Shown here: positions 10,419 to 19,595 of the stretch, piece after piece
Layout: the number at the start of each line of letters is the position of its first letter
Position numbering within the stretch: position 1 is the first letter of the stretch
From: Aeromonas taiwanensis
GTDB taxonomy: Bacteria > Pseudomonadota > Gammaproteobacteria > Enterobacterales > Aeromonadaceae
Reading direction: 5' to 3'
DNA length: 64,000 nucleotides
NCBI RefSeq assembly: GCF_000820165.1
Contig: NZ_CDDD01000056.1
Span: forward strand, 105,160-169,159
The notes under the pieces: model-generated
The model's database searches: none
Seen by the model: only the letters and a program-made list of their open reading frames with translations
What the model was told of the DNA's origin: nothing
Position numbers and translations under genes: made by a program

Positions 10419-11828
10419 CTACTTGTCTGCCTTGCCCGCCGCATCGGCAAGTCTGGCCAGCCGCTTGTCATACCAGGGCACTGTTCGCCCCTCGTCTTCT
10501 GCCCGCTCCTTGCGCCGGATGGCATTGCGCACCACCATGGCTCCTAGCCAGCGCAAAGGCTCGGGCGGAAAGTAGCCGCGCGGGCCGCTCACCAGGGCGC
10601 AGTCGCGCCACGGCTTGTCCGCTTCCCGCGACTCGTCTCTCACCAGGGCCGCCAGGATCTGGCCACCCATCCAGCTCTGCGCCACGCCGTTGCCGGAATA
10701 GCCGAGGCCATAGACGATATTGTGCTGCCCTCGCCAGTGGCCGAAGAAGGGAAGGCCATCCACCGAGCGATCGGAGGCGCCGCACCAGCTGGCGGCAATG
10801 GGCACCTCTGCAAGGGCCGGAAAGAAGCGGCGCAGGGTGCGGGTGAGGGGGGCAAGATAACGGCTGGGGGCATCGAACTCGGCCAGATGGCGGTTGGCAA
10901 AGGCAAAGGTGTTGCCCCCCTTGCCCAGCATCAGCCGCCCTTGCGGAGTGGATCGGTAGTAATGCACAAAGGTGCGGCCATCCACCACGGCGCGGCCGTG
11001 CTCAAGCTGCTGGGCGGCAAGCGCCTGTGGCGCAGGGTCGGTGATCACCATATCGGAGGAGACCAGCACTATGCTGCGGCGAAACTCGCGAAAGTGCGTC
11101 GCCATGGCGCTGTTGAGGGCCAGCACCACCTTGCGGGCTCGCACCTCGCCCTGCGGCGTCTGCACCCGCGCCGGCTGGCCCCCTTCGAGGCGCTGCATGG
11201 GGGAGTGCTCATAAACCTCGACCCCCAGCGCCCGTGCCACCCGCAACAGGCCGCGCACCAACAACGCCGGTTGCACCGAGCCCGCGTGGGGGCTGTAGAG
11301 CCCCTCCAGATGAACGTGGGAGCCGCTCTGTCTTGCCAGTTCACCCTCCGCAATTGCCTGCCACTGGTTAAGACCGGCTCGTTTGAGTTCCTGCAATACC
11401 GGCTCCATCAGACCGCGCTGGGCCTCGCTGGTGGCGGTGTAGCAGGTGCCCTCGACCCTCAGCTCTGCCTCTATGTGGTGCTTTTCGCAGAAGCGGGCAA
11501 TCTCGTGCACCGCCTGCTCGGATCTTTGCACCAGCCAGGCGGCCTGCTGCTCGCCAAAGAGGCGCTTTAACGTCAGGTATTTGGCCGACCAGGTGAGCAG
11601 GCAGCCGCCGTTGCGCCCGGAGGCGCCGCTGCCGCACAGGTCTTTTTCCAGCACCATGATACGTAAGGCAGGTTCGGCCTGTTTAAGGGCGATGGCACTC
11701 CAGAGCCCGGTAAAGCCGCCGCCGACGATACAAACATCGGCCTCGTGGTGGCCGACGAGGGGCGTGGGCGGCGCGGGTTGTTCGGCGGCGAGCGCTTCGG
11801 CCAGCCAGAAGGGGAGAGTGGACATCAT
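10419..11828 (-). CDS. FAD-dependent aminophosphonate oxidoreductase (DAO family)
   Basis: 469 residues. The N-terminal dinucleotide-binding motif VCIVGGGFTGLWSA (about residues 32-45) is followed by GSGASGRNGGCL and, near the C-terminus, GLPFFGHWRGQHNIVYGLGYSGNGV, typical of glycine/D-amino-acid-oxidase-like flavoenzymes. The size and setting match the putative aminophosphonate oxidoreductases that recur in phosphonate clusters. It probably oxidises the C-N bond of AEP or an N-alkyl AEP to phosphonoacetaldehyde; the substrate is inferred from context. It is the last gene of the reverse-strand unit phnT-phnU-oxidoreductase, 15 bases after the permease gene, with GAGGAG before two consecutive ATG codons (11828, 11825). 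Confidence 0.8.
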   Translation of the reverse strand: MMSTLPFWLAEALAAEQPAPPTPLVGHHEADVCIVGGGFTGLWSAIALKQAEPALRIMVLEKDLCGSGASGRNGGCLLTWSAKYLTLKRLFGEQQAAWLVQRSEQAVHEIARFCEKHHIEAELRVEGTCYTATSEAQRGLMEPVLQELKRAGLNQWQAIAEGELARQSGSHVHLEGLYSPHAGSVQPALLVRGLLRVARALGVEVYEHSPMQRLEGGQPARVQTPQGEVRARKVVLALNSAMATHFREFRRSIVLVSSDMVITDPAPQALAAQQLEHGRAVVDGRTFVHYYRSTPQGRLMLGKGGNTFAFANRHLAEFDAPSRYLAPLTRTLRRFFPALAEVPIAASWCGASDRSVDGLPFFGHWRGQHNIVYGLGYSGNGVAQSWMGGQILAALVRDESREADKPWRDCALVSGPRGYFPPEPLRWLGAMVVRNAIRRKERAEDEGRTVPWYDKRLARLADAAGKADK

Positions 11829-11843
11829 GACTCCTCGATAAGG

Positions 11844-13580
11844 TTATGGGTGGCGCCAGCGCTGGGTGCGATCCAGCAGGGCGCGGCTCAAAAAGAGCTG
11901 GAGCAGCTTGACGGTGGCGGCGGCCAGCAGGATCAGGGTGGCCATGGCGGCAGCCGCGGCGGTATCGCCGGAATCCTCCATATTGAGCACGGCGATGGAG
12001 GCGAGCACGCTGTCGCTCGAGTAGAGGAAGATCACCGCCGAGGTGGTGGTCATGGCGTTGACGAACAGATAGATGAAGATCTCCAGCAGGGCCGGCAGGG
12101 AGGCGGGCAGGGTGACGCGCCAGAACGCCTTCCAGAGCGGGATTCGCAATGAGATGGCCACCAGCTCCAGCTCCTTGGGCAGTTGCTTGAGGCTGGTCAG
12201 CGCCGTCATATGGCCCACGGTGTAGTAGTGGATGACGCAGGAGAGCACCATCAGCGGCAGAGTGCCATAGAGAGTGCCAAAGAGCGGATTGCCGTTGAAA
12301 AAGAAGATGTAACCCAGCCCCAGCACCATGCCGGGCACCGCCAGGGACAGCATGGCCAAGAGGTGCAGCAACTGACGCAGCCATGCAAAGTGGCGTCCCT
12401 TCTCCTGCGCCCAGGCCAGCACCATCACCAGCACGGTGCCGATAAGCGCGGTATAGAGGCCAAGTTGCAAGGTGTTGGTAAAGGGCTGCCAGCCGTAGAC
12501 GCTGTTGCTGTCAAAGGCGTAGTGATCCAGTGTCAGCCCAAGGTTATAGGGCCAGAACTGCACCAGGGAGCCATAAACCGCCATCCCTACCAGCGCCAGA
12601 AACAGCAGGGCCCAGAGGGTGCACCAACCGAGGGCCAGCAGATCCCGTAGCCGATGGGGTTTGGGCTGATAGGGCACCGCCTTGGTGCTGCTCTGCTCCT
12701 GCATCTTGCTGCGCACCCTGTGCTCCAGGGCAAAGCTCAACAGTGCCGGTAGCAGCAGAGTGACGCTGGCAACGGCGCCCAGCGAGAAGTTCTGCATCCC
12801 GATCACCTGCCGGTAGATGTCGGTGGCCAGCACGCTGTACTGGCCGCCAATCACCTTGGCCACCCCGAAGTCGCAGATGGTGAGGGTGAAGACCGCGATG
12901 GCGGCGCTTAAAAGGCCATAACGGGCGGTGGGCAAGGTGACGGTGACAAAGGTGCGCCAGCCGCTGCTGCCCAGCACCCGGGAGGCTTCATAGAGGCGGG
13001 CATCGCTCTGACCGAGCGCCGTGATAAGGATCATCAGGGCGTGGGGGAAGCACCAGAAGCCCAGACCAATGACGATGCCGATGGGGCCGTAGATGCTCTC
13101 GCCGCCGAGCAGCCCCTTGGCAACTCCCTGATTGCCGAACCAGTAGACCAGACTGATGGCGGGCAGCAGGGAGGGCATAAGGAGCGGAATAAGGCCGATG
13201 AGGCGAAACAGGGGCTTGCCCGGCATGCAGGTACGGGTGAGGGCGTAGGCGTAGCCGAAGGCGATGGTCACCACCAGCGCGGTGATCAGCACCCCGAGCC
13301 AGAGGGTGTTGCCGATGGTACGCCCCAGATGAGGGGAGTCGAAGTAGGCGCTGAAGTTGGCAAGCCCCACCCAGAGCCCGTTCTCATCCTGCAGGCTCTT
13401 TTGCAGCATGGTGAGCAGGGGCAGCAAGAGGCCCCCTACCAGCAGGGCGATGCCGAGCACCAGCAGGATCAGTTGCAGCAGCTGATCCCGGCTCCAGCCG
13501 AAACAGAGGCGCTGCCAGCGGGCGTCTTGTCGGGTTGTCGTTGGCGGCAACAGGGAGGAGGTCGCAAGGGGGGCAGTCAT
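11844..13580 (-). CDS. 2-Aminoethylphosphonate ABC transporter permease (two-domain)
   Basis: 578 residues with about twelve hydrophobic segments: two fused binding-protein-dependent permease halves, as in FbpB/ThiP-like transporters. Each half has an EAA-type cytoplasmic loop (EASRVLGSSGWRTFVTVTLP in the first; ELVAISLRIPLWKAFWRVTL in the second) for contact with the ATPase. The fused architecture plus phnW/phnX neighbours matches the alternative PhnS2-T2-U2 AEP importer. Its ATG overlaps the stop codon of the ATPase gene (ATGA), so translation is likely coupled. The transported substrate is inferred from context. Confidence 0.85.
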   Translation of the reverse strand: MTAPLATSSLLPPTTTRQDARWQRLCFGWSRDQLLQLILLVLGIALLVGGLLLPLLTMLQKSLQDENGLWVGLANFSAYFDSPHLGRTIGNTLWLGVLITALVVTIAFGYAYALTRTCMPGKPLFRLIGLIPLLMPSLLPAISLVYWFGNQGVAKGLLGGESIYGPIGIVIGLGFWCFPHALMILITALGQSDARLYEASRVLGSSGWRTFVTVTLPTARYGLLSAAIAVFTLTICDFGVAKVIGGQYSVLATDIYRQVIGMQNFSLGAVASVTLLLPALLSFALEHRVRSKMQEQSSTKAVPYQPKPHRLRDLLALGWCTLWALLFLALVGMAVYGSLVQFWPYNLGLTLDHYAFDSNSVYGWQPFTNTLQLGLYTALIGTVLVMVLAWAQEKGRHFAWLRQLLHLLAMLSLAVPGMVLGLGYIFFFNGNPLFGTLYGTLPLMVLSCVIHYYTVGHMTALTSLKQLPKELELVAISLRIPLWKAFWRVTLPASLPALLEIFIYLFVNAMTTTSAVIFLYSSDSVLASIAVLNMEDSGDTAAAAAMATLILLAAATVKLLQLFLSRALLDRTQRWRHP

Positions 13581-14671
13581 GGGCGCTCTCCTTCAAACAG
13601 TTGCATCGCCGCGACGGGCCAATGCAGGGAGCAGCGCATGCCGCTGCGCCAGCCACCCTGCTCGTGTTTGGGCAGCTCGTGGGTGGGGCGCTCCACCAGA
13701 ATTTGCTGCGGGCCCAGATAGGTGTCGGCGATGCAGATAAGGCGCTGGGCGGCGCCGAGAAACTCCACTTGCTCGATGGTTGCTTCAACGCCATGTTGCC
13801 CAAGACAGGGCTCGCTCGGCGTACCCAGAGTGATCGCCTCGGGGCGGATCGCCACCTGCAATTTGCTGCCAGGGTTGGCCTGGTTGGCGAGCGGCAGGGG
13901 GTGTTCATTGAGGCGCACCTGGGTGGGGCCGAGCACCAGGGTCTCGAGGAAGTTCATGGTGCCGACAAAGCTTGCCACGAAGCGGCTCGAAGGCCTGTGG
14001 TAGATCTCCTGCGGGGTGCCCACCTGGACGATGCGACCGCCCTCCATCACCACGATGCGGTCGGCCATGGTCAGCGCCTCTTCCTGATCGTGGGTCACCA
14101 TGATGGTGGTGATGCCAAGGCGCTGCTGCAGGGCGCGGATCTCGCTGCGAAGGTGGGTGCGCACCAGCGCATCCAGCGCGCTGAGGGGTTCGTCCAGCAA
14201 CAACAGACCGGGGGAGAGGGCGAGCGCGCGGGCCAGCGCTACCCGCTGCTGCTGGCCGCCGGAGATCTGGCTCGGGTACTTGTGGGACTGGGCAGTGAGA
14301 CCCACCAGCCCCAGCCAGTGATCGACCCGCTCCTTGATGAGATCCCGCGCCAGCCTCTGATTCTCGAGGCCGAAGGCGATGTTCTGGGCCACCGTCAGGT
14401 TGGGGAAGAGGGCGTAGGACTGGAACACGATGCCAAAATCGCGCTGCTGGGGCGGCAGTTGGGAGATATTGCGCCCCCCTTGCCAGATCTCGCCGCTGTC
14501 CGGCAGATCCAGCCCGGCGATGGCTCTGAGCAGGGTGGTCTTGCCACAGCCGGAGGGGCCGAGAAAACAGATAAACTCTCCCGGCTCAATGGTCAGGGAG
14601 ATCCCCTTGAGGGCCTGAAAAGCGCCGAACTGCTTGTTGAGGTGTTGGATGTCCAGATAGGGCTGGGTCAT
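13577..14671 (-). CDS. 2-Aminoethylphosphonate ABC transporter ATP-binding protein
   Basis: 364 residues. Walker A GPSGCGKTT near residue 37, Q-loop, signature ISGGQQQRVALARALA, Walker B LLLLDEPLSALDA and the switch His in MVTHDQEEA are all intact. A C-terminal TOBE-like regulatory extension (about 240-364) is typical of the Pot/Fut/Phn importer ATPases. It is the first gene of a three-gene reverse-strand unit. A PhnR-type palindrome (14692-14703) lies just 21 bases before its ATG, so this unit is probably transcribed and repressed separately from the binding-protein gene upstream. Confidence 0.87.
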   Translation of the reverse strand: MTQPYLDIQHLNKQFGAFQALKGISLTIEPGEFICFLGPSGCGKTTLLRAIAGLDLPDSGEIWQGGRNISQLPPQQRDFGIVFQSYALFPNLTVAQNIAFGLENQRLARDLIKERVDHWLGLVGLTAQSHKYPSQISGGQQQRVALARALALSPGLLLLDEPLSALDALVRTHLRSEIRALQQRLGITTIMVTHDQEEALTMADRIVVMEGGRIVQVGTPQEIYHRPSSRFVASFVGTMNFLETLVLGPTQVRLNEHPLPLANQANPGSKLQVAIRPEAITLGTPSEPCLGQHGVEATIEQVEFLGAAQRLICIADTYLGPQQILVERPTHELPKHEQGGWRSGMRCSLHWPVAAMQLFEGERP

Positions 14672-14691
14672 GGTGCGACTCGCTACTGATT

Positions 14692-14703
14692 TGGTATATA
14701 CCA
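14692..14703. promoter_or_regulatory. PhnR-type operator 1 (before the ATPase gene)
   Basis: Exact 12-bp palindrome TGGTATATACCA, identical to the site before phnW. It contains a -10-like TATATA. Binding by the GntR protein PhnR is inferred from repetition of the palindrome before each unit of this locus. Confidence 0.75.
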
Positions 14704-14850
14704 GTTTGCGGATGAAGTGTGACGGTCAGGTGATCGGGGGATGACGGCTTGATGACAGTCAGATGACATCGGGTCGCCAGCAGCTAGCTTGGTCGCTTGT
14801 GGATGAGTTAGGTGCCACCCATTGAGGACGACACAAACACGTGAGGCGAT

Positions 14851-14884
14851 GCCAAAAAGAGAAGGCCAACCTGGGTTGGCCTTC
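14851..14884 (-). terminator. Intrinsic terminator after the AEP-binding protein gene
   Basis: GAAGGCCAAC/GTTGGCCTTC, a perfect 10-bp stem with a 4-base loop. On the reverse strand it is followed by TCTCTTTTTGGC. It separates the binding-protein transcript from the ATPase-permease-oxidoreductase unit. Confidence 0.8.
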
Positions 14885-14942
14885 GGCAATCTGTTTATCG
14901 CCCTGGGTGCATTGGCATTGCTCAAACCAGCCCCCAGCGGGA

Positions 14943-15962
14943 TTACTGCTTGGCTTCGGTCTTGCCGTCGAAGCTGGCGCTCCACTGGGCCAGGATGGCG
15001 TTGCGCTCGCGGGCAGCCCAGCCAAAGTCGTTGTCGATCATCTGGCTGTTGATGTCCACCGGATAGCCGGCTCTGGGCTTGGCCATCTCCGGGATGGCGA
15101 CCACGGCGAACGACTTGTTGTAGAGGGCGTTGGCCTGTTCGGTGGCGGCAAAGTCGAGCAGCTGTTTGGCGGCCTCCAGCTTGGGGGTGCCCTTGATGAT
15201 GGCGGCGGCTTCCATGTCCCAGCCCGAACCCTCTTTCGGGAACACCACCTCGATGGGGGCTCCCTTGGCCTTGAGGCTGGTGGCCGGGAAGTCAAAGGAG
15301 ATACCGATCACCGTCTCGCCGCTGGCGGCCAGCTTGCAGGGGGCCGAACCCGAGTGGGTGTAGCGGTCGATGTTCTGGTGCAGACCGTTCATAAATTGCC
15401 AGCCCTGCTGCTCGCCCATGGTCTGCAGCCAGCCGGCGACGCTCAGGTAGCCGGTGCCGGAGGAGCTGGGGTTGGGCATGATCACCTTGCCCTTGTAGAC
15501 GGGCTTGGTGAGATCGGCCCAGCTAGTCGGCGCCGGGATCCCCTGTTTCTCCGCCTCTACCTTGTTGAAGCAAATGGCGCTGAAGAAAGCGTCCAGACCG
15601 ATCCAGTGGGGCTCGGCCTTGCTGTCGCGAAAGCGGCTGTCGAGCCTCTCCAGCCCTTTGGGAGCGTAACCGGTCAACATCTGCTGCTGATCGAGCTGCA
15701 TCAGGCTGGTGGCGGCCAGACCCCACACCACGTCCGCTTTGGGCTGGGCTTTTTCCGCCAGCAAGCGGGCGGTGACCACGCCGGTGGAGTCGCGCACCCA
15801 CTTGATGTTGATGTCCGGATGCTGGCGCTCGAACGCGGTTTTCAGCTCGCCGAGCTGCTCCGGTTCGAAGGCGGTGTAGACGGTGAGATCGGTGGCAGCC
15901 AGTGCCGGGGCTGTCATGGCGGTCAGCACGGCGGCGGCCAGCAGATGGGTTCCCTGTTTCAT
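14943..15962 (-). CDS. 2-Aminoethylphosphonate ABC transporter periplasmic binding protein
   Basis: 339 residues from the ATG at 15962. The signal peptide runs to about ALAA|TDLTVYTA and marks a secreted periplasmic protein of the iron/putrescine/phosphonate binding superfamily. Family features are VYTAFEPEQL after the signal, GTGYLSVAG and WDMEAAAIIKGTPKLEAAK. I chose 15962 because GGAG lies 6 bases upstream; an in-frame ATG at 15974 has no ribosome site. A PhnR-type palindrome (15986-15997) is 24 bases upstream and a terminator follows, so it forms its own unit, a way to make more binding protein than membrane parts. Confidence 0.87.
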   Translation of the reverse strand: MKQGTHLLAAAVLTAMTAPALAATDLTVYTAFEPEQLGELKTAFERQHPDINIKWVRDSTGVVTARLLAEKAQPKADVVWGLAATSLMQLDQQQMLTGYAPKGLERLDSRFRDSKAEPHWIGLDAFFSAICFNKVEAEKQGIPAPTSWADLTKPVYKGKVIMPNPSSSGTGYLSVAGWLQTMGEQQGWQFMNGLHQNIDRYTHSGSAPCKLAASGETVIGISFDFPATSLKAKGAPIEVVFPKEGSGWDMEAAAIIKGTPKLEAAKQLLDFAATEQANALYNKSFAVVAIPEMAKPRAGYPVDINSQMIDNDFGWAARERNAILAQWSASFDGKTEAKQ

Positions 15963-15985
15963 CCTCTTCTCCATGTCGGTTGGAT

Positions 15986-15997
15986 TGGTATAAACCA
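15986..15997. promoter_or_regulatory. PhnR-type operator 2 (before the binding-protein gene)
   Basis: TGGTATAAACCA, one base from the perfect palindrome at 14692 and 16991. It is placed where a repressor would cover the promoter of the reverse-strand binding-protein gene. Confidence 0.72.
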
Positions 15998-16067
15998 GAT
16001 TGGTCGAGAGAGAGGCTAGGGGAGCTTTATTACGATCCTGTGACGGCCCCGTGACGTTTTGCCTACG

Positions 16068-16775
16068 TCACTCCTGGGTATCCACCTCGATCTCCAGGCT
16101 GTCGTGGCGCCAGTACTCCAGATCGAAGTCGAGTACCCGGCCGTGCTGATCGAAGTTGAGTCGCTCCAGGCGCAGGGCGGGTAGCCCGGCGGTAGCCCCG
16201 AGCGCCTTGGCCACCTCGTCCGGCAGGGCAGTGGGGAAGAAGCGCACCTGCATGCGGGCGTAAAGAAGATCGTAATGGGCCTGGTAGGTCTCGGTCAGGC
16301 TGCCGTTGAGATCCAGCTCCAGCAGGCCGGGCACCCGCTCTGGCAGGCAATGGTTCTCGCAATAGCAGATGGCGCGCCCGTTGGCGTAGCGCAGCCGCTT
16401 GAGCAGAAACAGGCTGTCGAATGGCTTGAGCTGCAGCCGTACCATCAGCGCCGGCGGCACCGCCTGGCGGCTTTTTTCCAGGAGCTCGGTGCGTGGCTCA
16501 CCCCCTTGCTCGCGCACTATCTGGTGAAAGTTGGAGGTGCGTCTGGGATTGAGGCGAAAGCGCGGCGGAGTGACGAACCAGCCGCGGCGATCCTCCCGAT
16601 AGATAAGGCCGTTGGCCTCCAGCTGTACCAGCGCCTCGCGGATGGTGACCCGGGTGGTGCCGTAGAGTTCCCCCAGCAGCCGCTCGGAGGGGAGCTTGTC
16701 GTTGGGGGCCAGGCCCCCCGCCAGGATCTGGTTGGCGAGGGCATCCTTGATCTGCAGGTATTGGGGTTTGCTCAT
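16068..16775 (-). CDS. phnR: Phosphonate-utilisation GntR-family regulator PhnR
   Basis: 235 residues. The N-terminal GntR winged helix (about 1-70: [31 protein letters not shown]) is followed by a UTRA-type effector domain to the C-terminus ([34 protein letters not shown]), the HutC subfamily arrangement. It probably senses AEP or a related metabolite and represses the phn units. The start [14 protein letters not shown] at 16775 matches the usual GntR beginning; the frame is open for 81 more codons upstream but across the promoter and operators. It is divergent from phnW, with operators 3 and 4 in the 241-base gap. Confidence 0.88.
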   Translation of the reverse strand: MSKPQYLQIKDALANQILAGGLAPNDKLPSERLLGELYGTTRVTIREALVQLEANGLIYREDRRGWFVTPPRFRLNPRRTSNFHQIVREQGGEPRTELLEKSRQAVPPALMVRLQLKPFDSLFLLKRLRYANGRAICYCENHCLPERVPGLLELDLNGSLTETYQAHYDLLYARMQVRFFPTALPDEVAKALGATAGLPALRLERLNFDQHGRVLDFDLEYWRHDSLEIEVDTQE

Positions 16776-16854
16776 GAAAGTCCCTGGTTGTGCAATGAGT
16801 TGGGCACAGGTCTGGTCGTCGATCCGGTCGCTAAACAGAGGTGTCAAAGTACAT

Positions 16855-16866
16855 TGGTAAAGACCA
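16855..16866. promoter_or_regulatory. PhnR-type operator 3 (before phnR)
   Basis: TGGTAAAGACCA, two mismatches from the perfect palindrome, 80 bases upstream of the phnR start. Likely an autoregulatory site; about 136 bases from operator 4, so looping is possible. Confidence 0.6.
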
Positions 16867-16990
16867 GTGTTGCCCCTGTGGTTCTGGCTTCCTAGATTAT
16901 CGCGATCACGGCGCCGAAAATGAATTTTTTGTTGCACGTAAGGGCACCCCTTTGACCTTGGCGGGGCTGTTACCCACAATGCGCTCAATC

Positions 16991-17002
16991 TGGTATATAC
17001 CA
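16991..17002. promoter_or_regulatory. PhnR-type operator 4 (before phnW)
   Basis: Perfect palindrome TGGTATATACCA, abutting the AAAAGGAG ribosome site of phnW. Its core TATATA could double as the -10 element, so repressor binding would occlude polymerase. Confidence 0.75.
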
Positions 17003-17016
17003 AAAGGAGCGAAGTC

Positions 17017-18159
17017 ATGACCCATATTCCTGCGGCCCCTGCCGCCGCCGATTACCTGCTGCTGACCCCGGGCCCCCTCTCGACCACCGCGACTGTGCGT
17101 GCCGCCATGCTGCAAGACAGTTGCACCTGGGATGCGGACTACAACCAGGGGGTGGTGGAGCCCATTCGCCGCGAGCTGGTGCGCCTCGCCACCGGCCCGG
17201 AATATGAAAGCGACTACAGCGCCGTGCTGCTGCAGGGGAGCGGCAGCTATGTGGTGGAGAGCGTGCTGGGCTCGGCCATCGGCGTCGATGAGTGCCTGCT
17301 GATCATCAACAATGGTGCCTACGGTGCCCGCATGGGGGAGATGGCCCGCTGTCTTGGCCTGCGCCACCATGAGCTCGACTGCGGCGAGACAACCCGCCCG
17401 GAACCCGCAGCCATCGAGGCCATGTTGGCGCGCCACCCCGAGATCACCCATCTGGCCATGGTGCACTGCGAGACCACCACCGGCATGCTCAACCCCCTTG
17501 AGGAGGTGGCCGAGCTCTGCCAGCGCCGCGGCATCCGCCTGATCGTCGATGCCATGAGCAGCTTTGGCGGCATCCCCATCGACATGGGGCGCCTTGGCAT
17601 CGAGTTTCTCATCAGCTCCGCCAACAAGTGCATTCAGGGGGTGCCGGGTTTTGGCTTCGTCATCGCCCGCCGCACCGCGCTCACGGCCTGCGCCGGTCGT
17701 GCCCGTTCGGTCTCCCTTGACCTGCACGCCCAGTGGCAGACCATGGAGCAGCAGGGGGGCAAGTGGCGCTTTACCTCGCCCACCCATACCGTGCTCGCCT
17801 TTGCCCAGGCTCTGCGCGAGCTGGAAGAGGAGGGCGGGATCGACGCCCGCCATCAGCGTTACAGCGAGAATCAGCGCACCCTGGTGGATGGCATGGCCGC
17901 CCTCGGTTTTGCGCCGCTGCTGCCAGAGGAGTGGCAATCCCCCATCATCACCGCCTTCTACTCCCCAGCCCACCCGGATTACCGCTTCGCCGACTTCTAC
18001 CAGCGGCTCAAGGGGCAGGGCTTTGTCATCTATCCGGGCAAGGTCTCCCAGGCCGATTGCTTCCGTATCGGCAATATCGGTGACGTGACGCCAGAGCGGG
18101 TGCGCGGCTTGCTCGCGGCCATGGCCAGCGCCTGCTACTGGCAGGGGGACGCACGATGA
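17017..18159 (+). CDS. phnW: 2-Aminoethylphosphonate--pyruvate transaminase
   Basis: PLP enzyme that converts AEP and pyruvate to phosphonoacetaldehyde and alanine. 380 residues, typical for PhnW (class V aminotransferase fold). Hallmarks: [12 protein letters not shown] at the N-terminus, [32 protein letters not shown], and the PLP-Lys in [20 protein letters not shown] precedes the ATG by 8 bases. It starts the forward operon phnW-pbfA-phnX; its stop overlaps the next start (ATGA). Confidence 0.95.
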   Translation: MTHIPAAPAAADYLLLTPGPLSTTATVRAAMLQDSCTWDADYNQGVVEPIRRELVRLATGPEYESDYSAVLLQGSGSYVVESVLGSAIGVDECLLIINNGAYGARMGEMARCLGLRHHELDCGETTRPEPAAIEAMLARHPEITHLAMVHCETTTGMLNPLEEVAELCQRRGIRLIVDAMSSFGGIPIDMGRLGIEFLISSANKCIQGVPGFGFVIARRTALTACAGRARSVSLDLHAQWQTMEQQGGKWRFTSPTHTVLAFAQALRELEEEGGIDARHQRYSENQRTLVDGMAALGFAPLLPEEWQSPIITAFYSPAHPDYRFADFYQRLKGQGFVIYPGKVSQADCFRIGNIGDVTPERVRGLLAAMASACYWQGDAR

Positions 18160-19595
18160 CGAGCCAAGCGCTTCACGGTCACGATCTGCGTGGCCACGAT
18201 TTGCATGACCATAAGCTGCACGGCAGCGGCCGCGCCGACAGCGAAGGGGACATAAACCTCGGCGAGGGGCGGACGCGCTGGTGGGCGGCTCAGAGCGAGG
18301 TGATACAGGCCGGATTGGCGGAGGATAGCCGCTACTTTCTCCATCAGGCGCTCTCCACCCCCTGTCTGGACTTGCTTGAGGGAGCGCAGGGGAGCTGGCT
18401 GACCAGCGTATCGGGCAAGCGTTACCTCGATTTTCACGGTAACAGCGTTCATCAGCTGGGTCACGGCCACCCCAGGGTGGTGGCCGCGGTGCAGCAGCAA
18501 CTCGCCGCTTTGTCGTTTGCGCCCCGCCGCTACACCCATCGGGTCGCCATCGACTGTGCCCGTACCCTGGCCGAGCTGGCCCCCGGCGATCTCAACCGGG
18601 TGCTGTTCGCCCCCGGCGGCAGCGAGGTGGTGGGGATTGCCCTGAAGCTCGCCCGCTTTATCACCGGCAACAGCAAGGTGGTGTCCCTGTGGGATGCCTT
18701 TCACGGCGCCTCCCTCGATGCCATCTCGGTCGGCGGCGAGGCCTGTTTTCGTGCCGGTATGGGCCCCTTGATGGCCGGAGTGGAGCGTATTCCGCCCCCC
18801 ACCCGCTATCGCGGCGTCTGGTATCGCGGCGAGGGGGATGATCTGCACTACGCCGATTATCTGGAATACGTCATCGAGAAGGAGGGAGGAATCGGCGCCT
18901 TTATCGCCGAGCCCATCCGCAACACCGATGTGCAGGTGCCCTCAAGGGCATATTGGCAGCGGGTGCGGGAGATCTGCGATCGCCACCAGGTGCTGCTGAT
19001 CGTCGACGAGATCCCCAATGCCCTGGGTCGCACCGGCCACTGGTTCAGCTTCGAAGAGTTCGGCATCGAGCCTGACATCATCTGCCTGGGCAAGGGGCTG
19101 GGGGGCGGGGTGGTGCCGTTTGCCGCGCTCATCACTCGCGATCGTTTCAATCAGGCGGCGGCTATTTCGCTCGGTCACTACACCCACGAGAAGAGCCCCG
19201 TCGGCTGTGCGGCGGCCCTCGCCACCATCGCCACCATCCGTGAAGAGGGACTGCTGGAAAAAGCGCGGGAGGACGGCCGCTTTATGGCGCGCGAGCTTGC
19301 GGCGCTTGCCGAGCGCCACCCTCTGATCGGCCAGGTGCGCGGTATCGGTTTGCTCTGGGCGCTCGATCTGGTGGTCGATCATCAGAGTCGAGCTCGAAAC
19401 AGCGAGGCCGCCGAGCGGCTGCTCTACCGCTGTCTGGAACTCGGGCTCAGCTTCAAGGTCTCCCAGGGCAATGTCATCCAGCTCTCGCCCCCGCTCAATA
19501 TCGCTCGCGCCGAGCTGGTGCGCGCCATCGCCATTCTGGATCGCGCCCTTGGCGAGATCGCGCTTTCACCGAAACAGGAAGATCACCATGACTGA
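18156..19595 (+). CDS. pbfA: PLP-dependent (R)-1-hydroxy-AEP ammonia-lyase, PbfA-like
   Basis: 479 residues, class III aminotransferase fold ([56 protein letters not shown] with the PLP-Lys). Position between phnW and phnX fits PbfA, which eliminates ammonia from 1-hydroxy-2-aminoethylphosphonate to give phosphonoacetaldehyde; a true transaminase cannot be excluded from sequence alone. Unusual: residues 7-22 carry six His in a pentad repeat ([15 protein letters not shown]) encoded by three 15-base units. No better downstream start is seen. The ATG overlaps the phnW stop and the gene's end overlaps phnX by 8 bases, so all three are coupled. Confidence 0.82.
   Translation: MTSQALHGHDLRGHDLHDHKLHGSGRADSEGDINLGEGRTRWWAAQSEVIQAGLAEDSRYFLHQALSTPCLDLLEGAQGSWLTSVSGKRYLDFHGNSVHQLGHGHPRVVAAVQQQLAALSFAPRRYTHRVAIDCARTLAELAPGDLNRVLFAPGGSEVVGIALKLARFITGNSKVVSLWDAFHGASLDAISVGGEACFRAGMGPLMAGVERIPPPTRYRGVWYRGEGDDLHYADYLEYVIEKEGGIGAFIAEPIRNTDVQVPSRAYWQRVREICDRHQVLLIVDEIPNALGRTGHWFSFEEFGIEPDIICLGKGLGGGVVPFAALITRDRFNQAAAISLGHYTHEKSPVGCAAALATIATIREEGLLEKAREDGRFMARELAALAERHPLIGQVRGIGLLWALDLVVDHQSRARNSEAAERLLYRCLELGLSFKVSQGNVIQLSPPLNIARAELVRAIAILDRALGEIALSPKQEDHHD
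18174..18218 (+). repeat. Three degenerate 15-bp units encoding a His-rich pentad repeat
   Basis: Codons 7-21 of the PbfA-like gene read [15 protein letters not shown]. The DNA units share the cac-gat-ctg/ttg pattern, which suggests tandem duplication followed by divergence. Confidence 0.6.

Noticed and set aside
16776..17018. N-terminal 81-codon extension of PhnR
   Set aside because: The open frame continues upstream but crosses two operator palindromes and has no GntR homology; [14 protein letters not shown] is the usual start.
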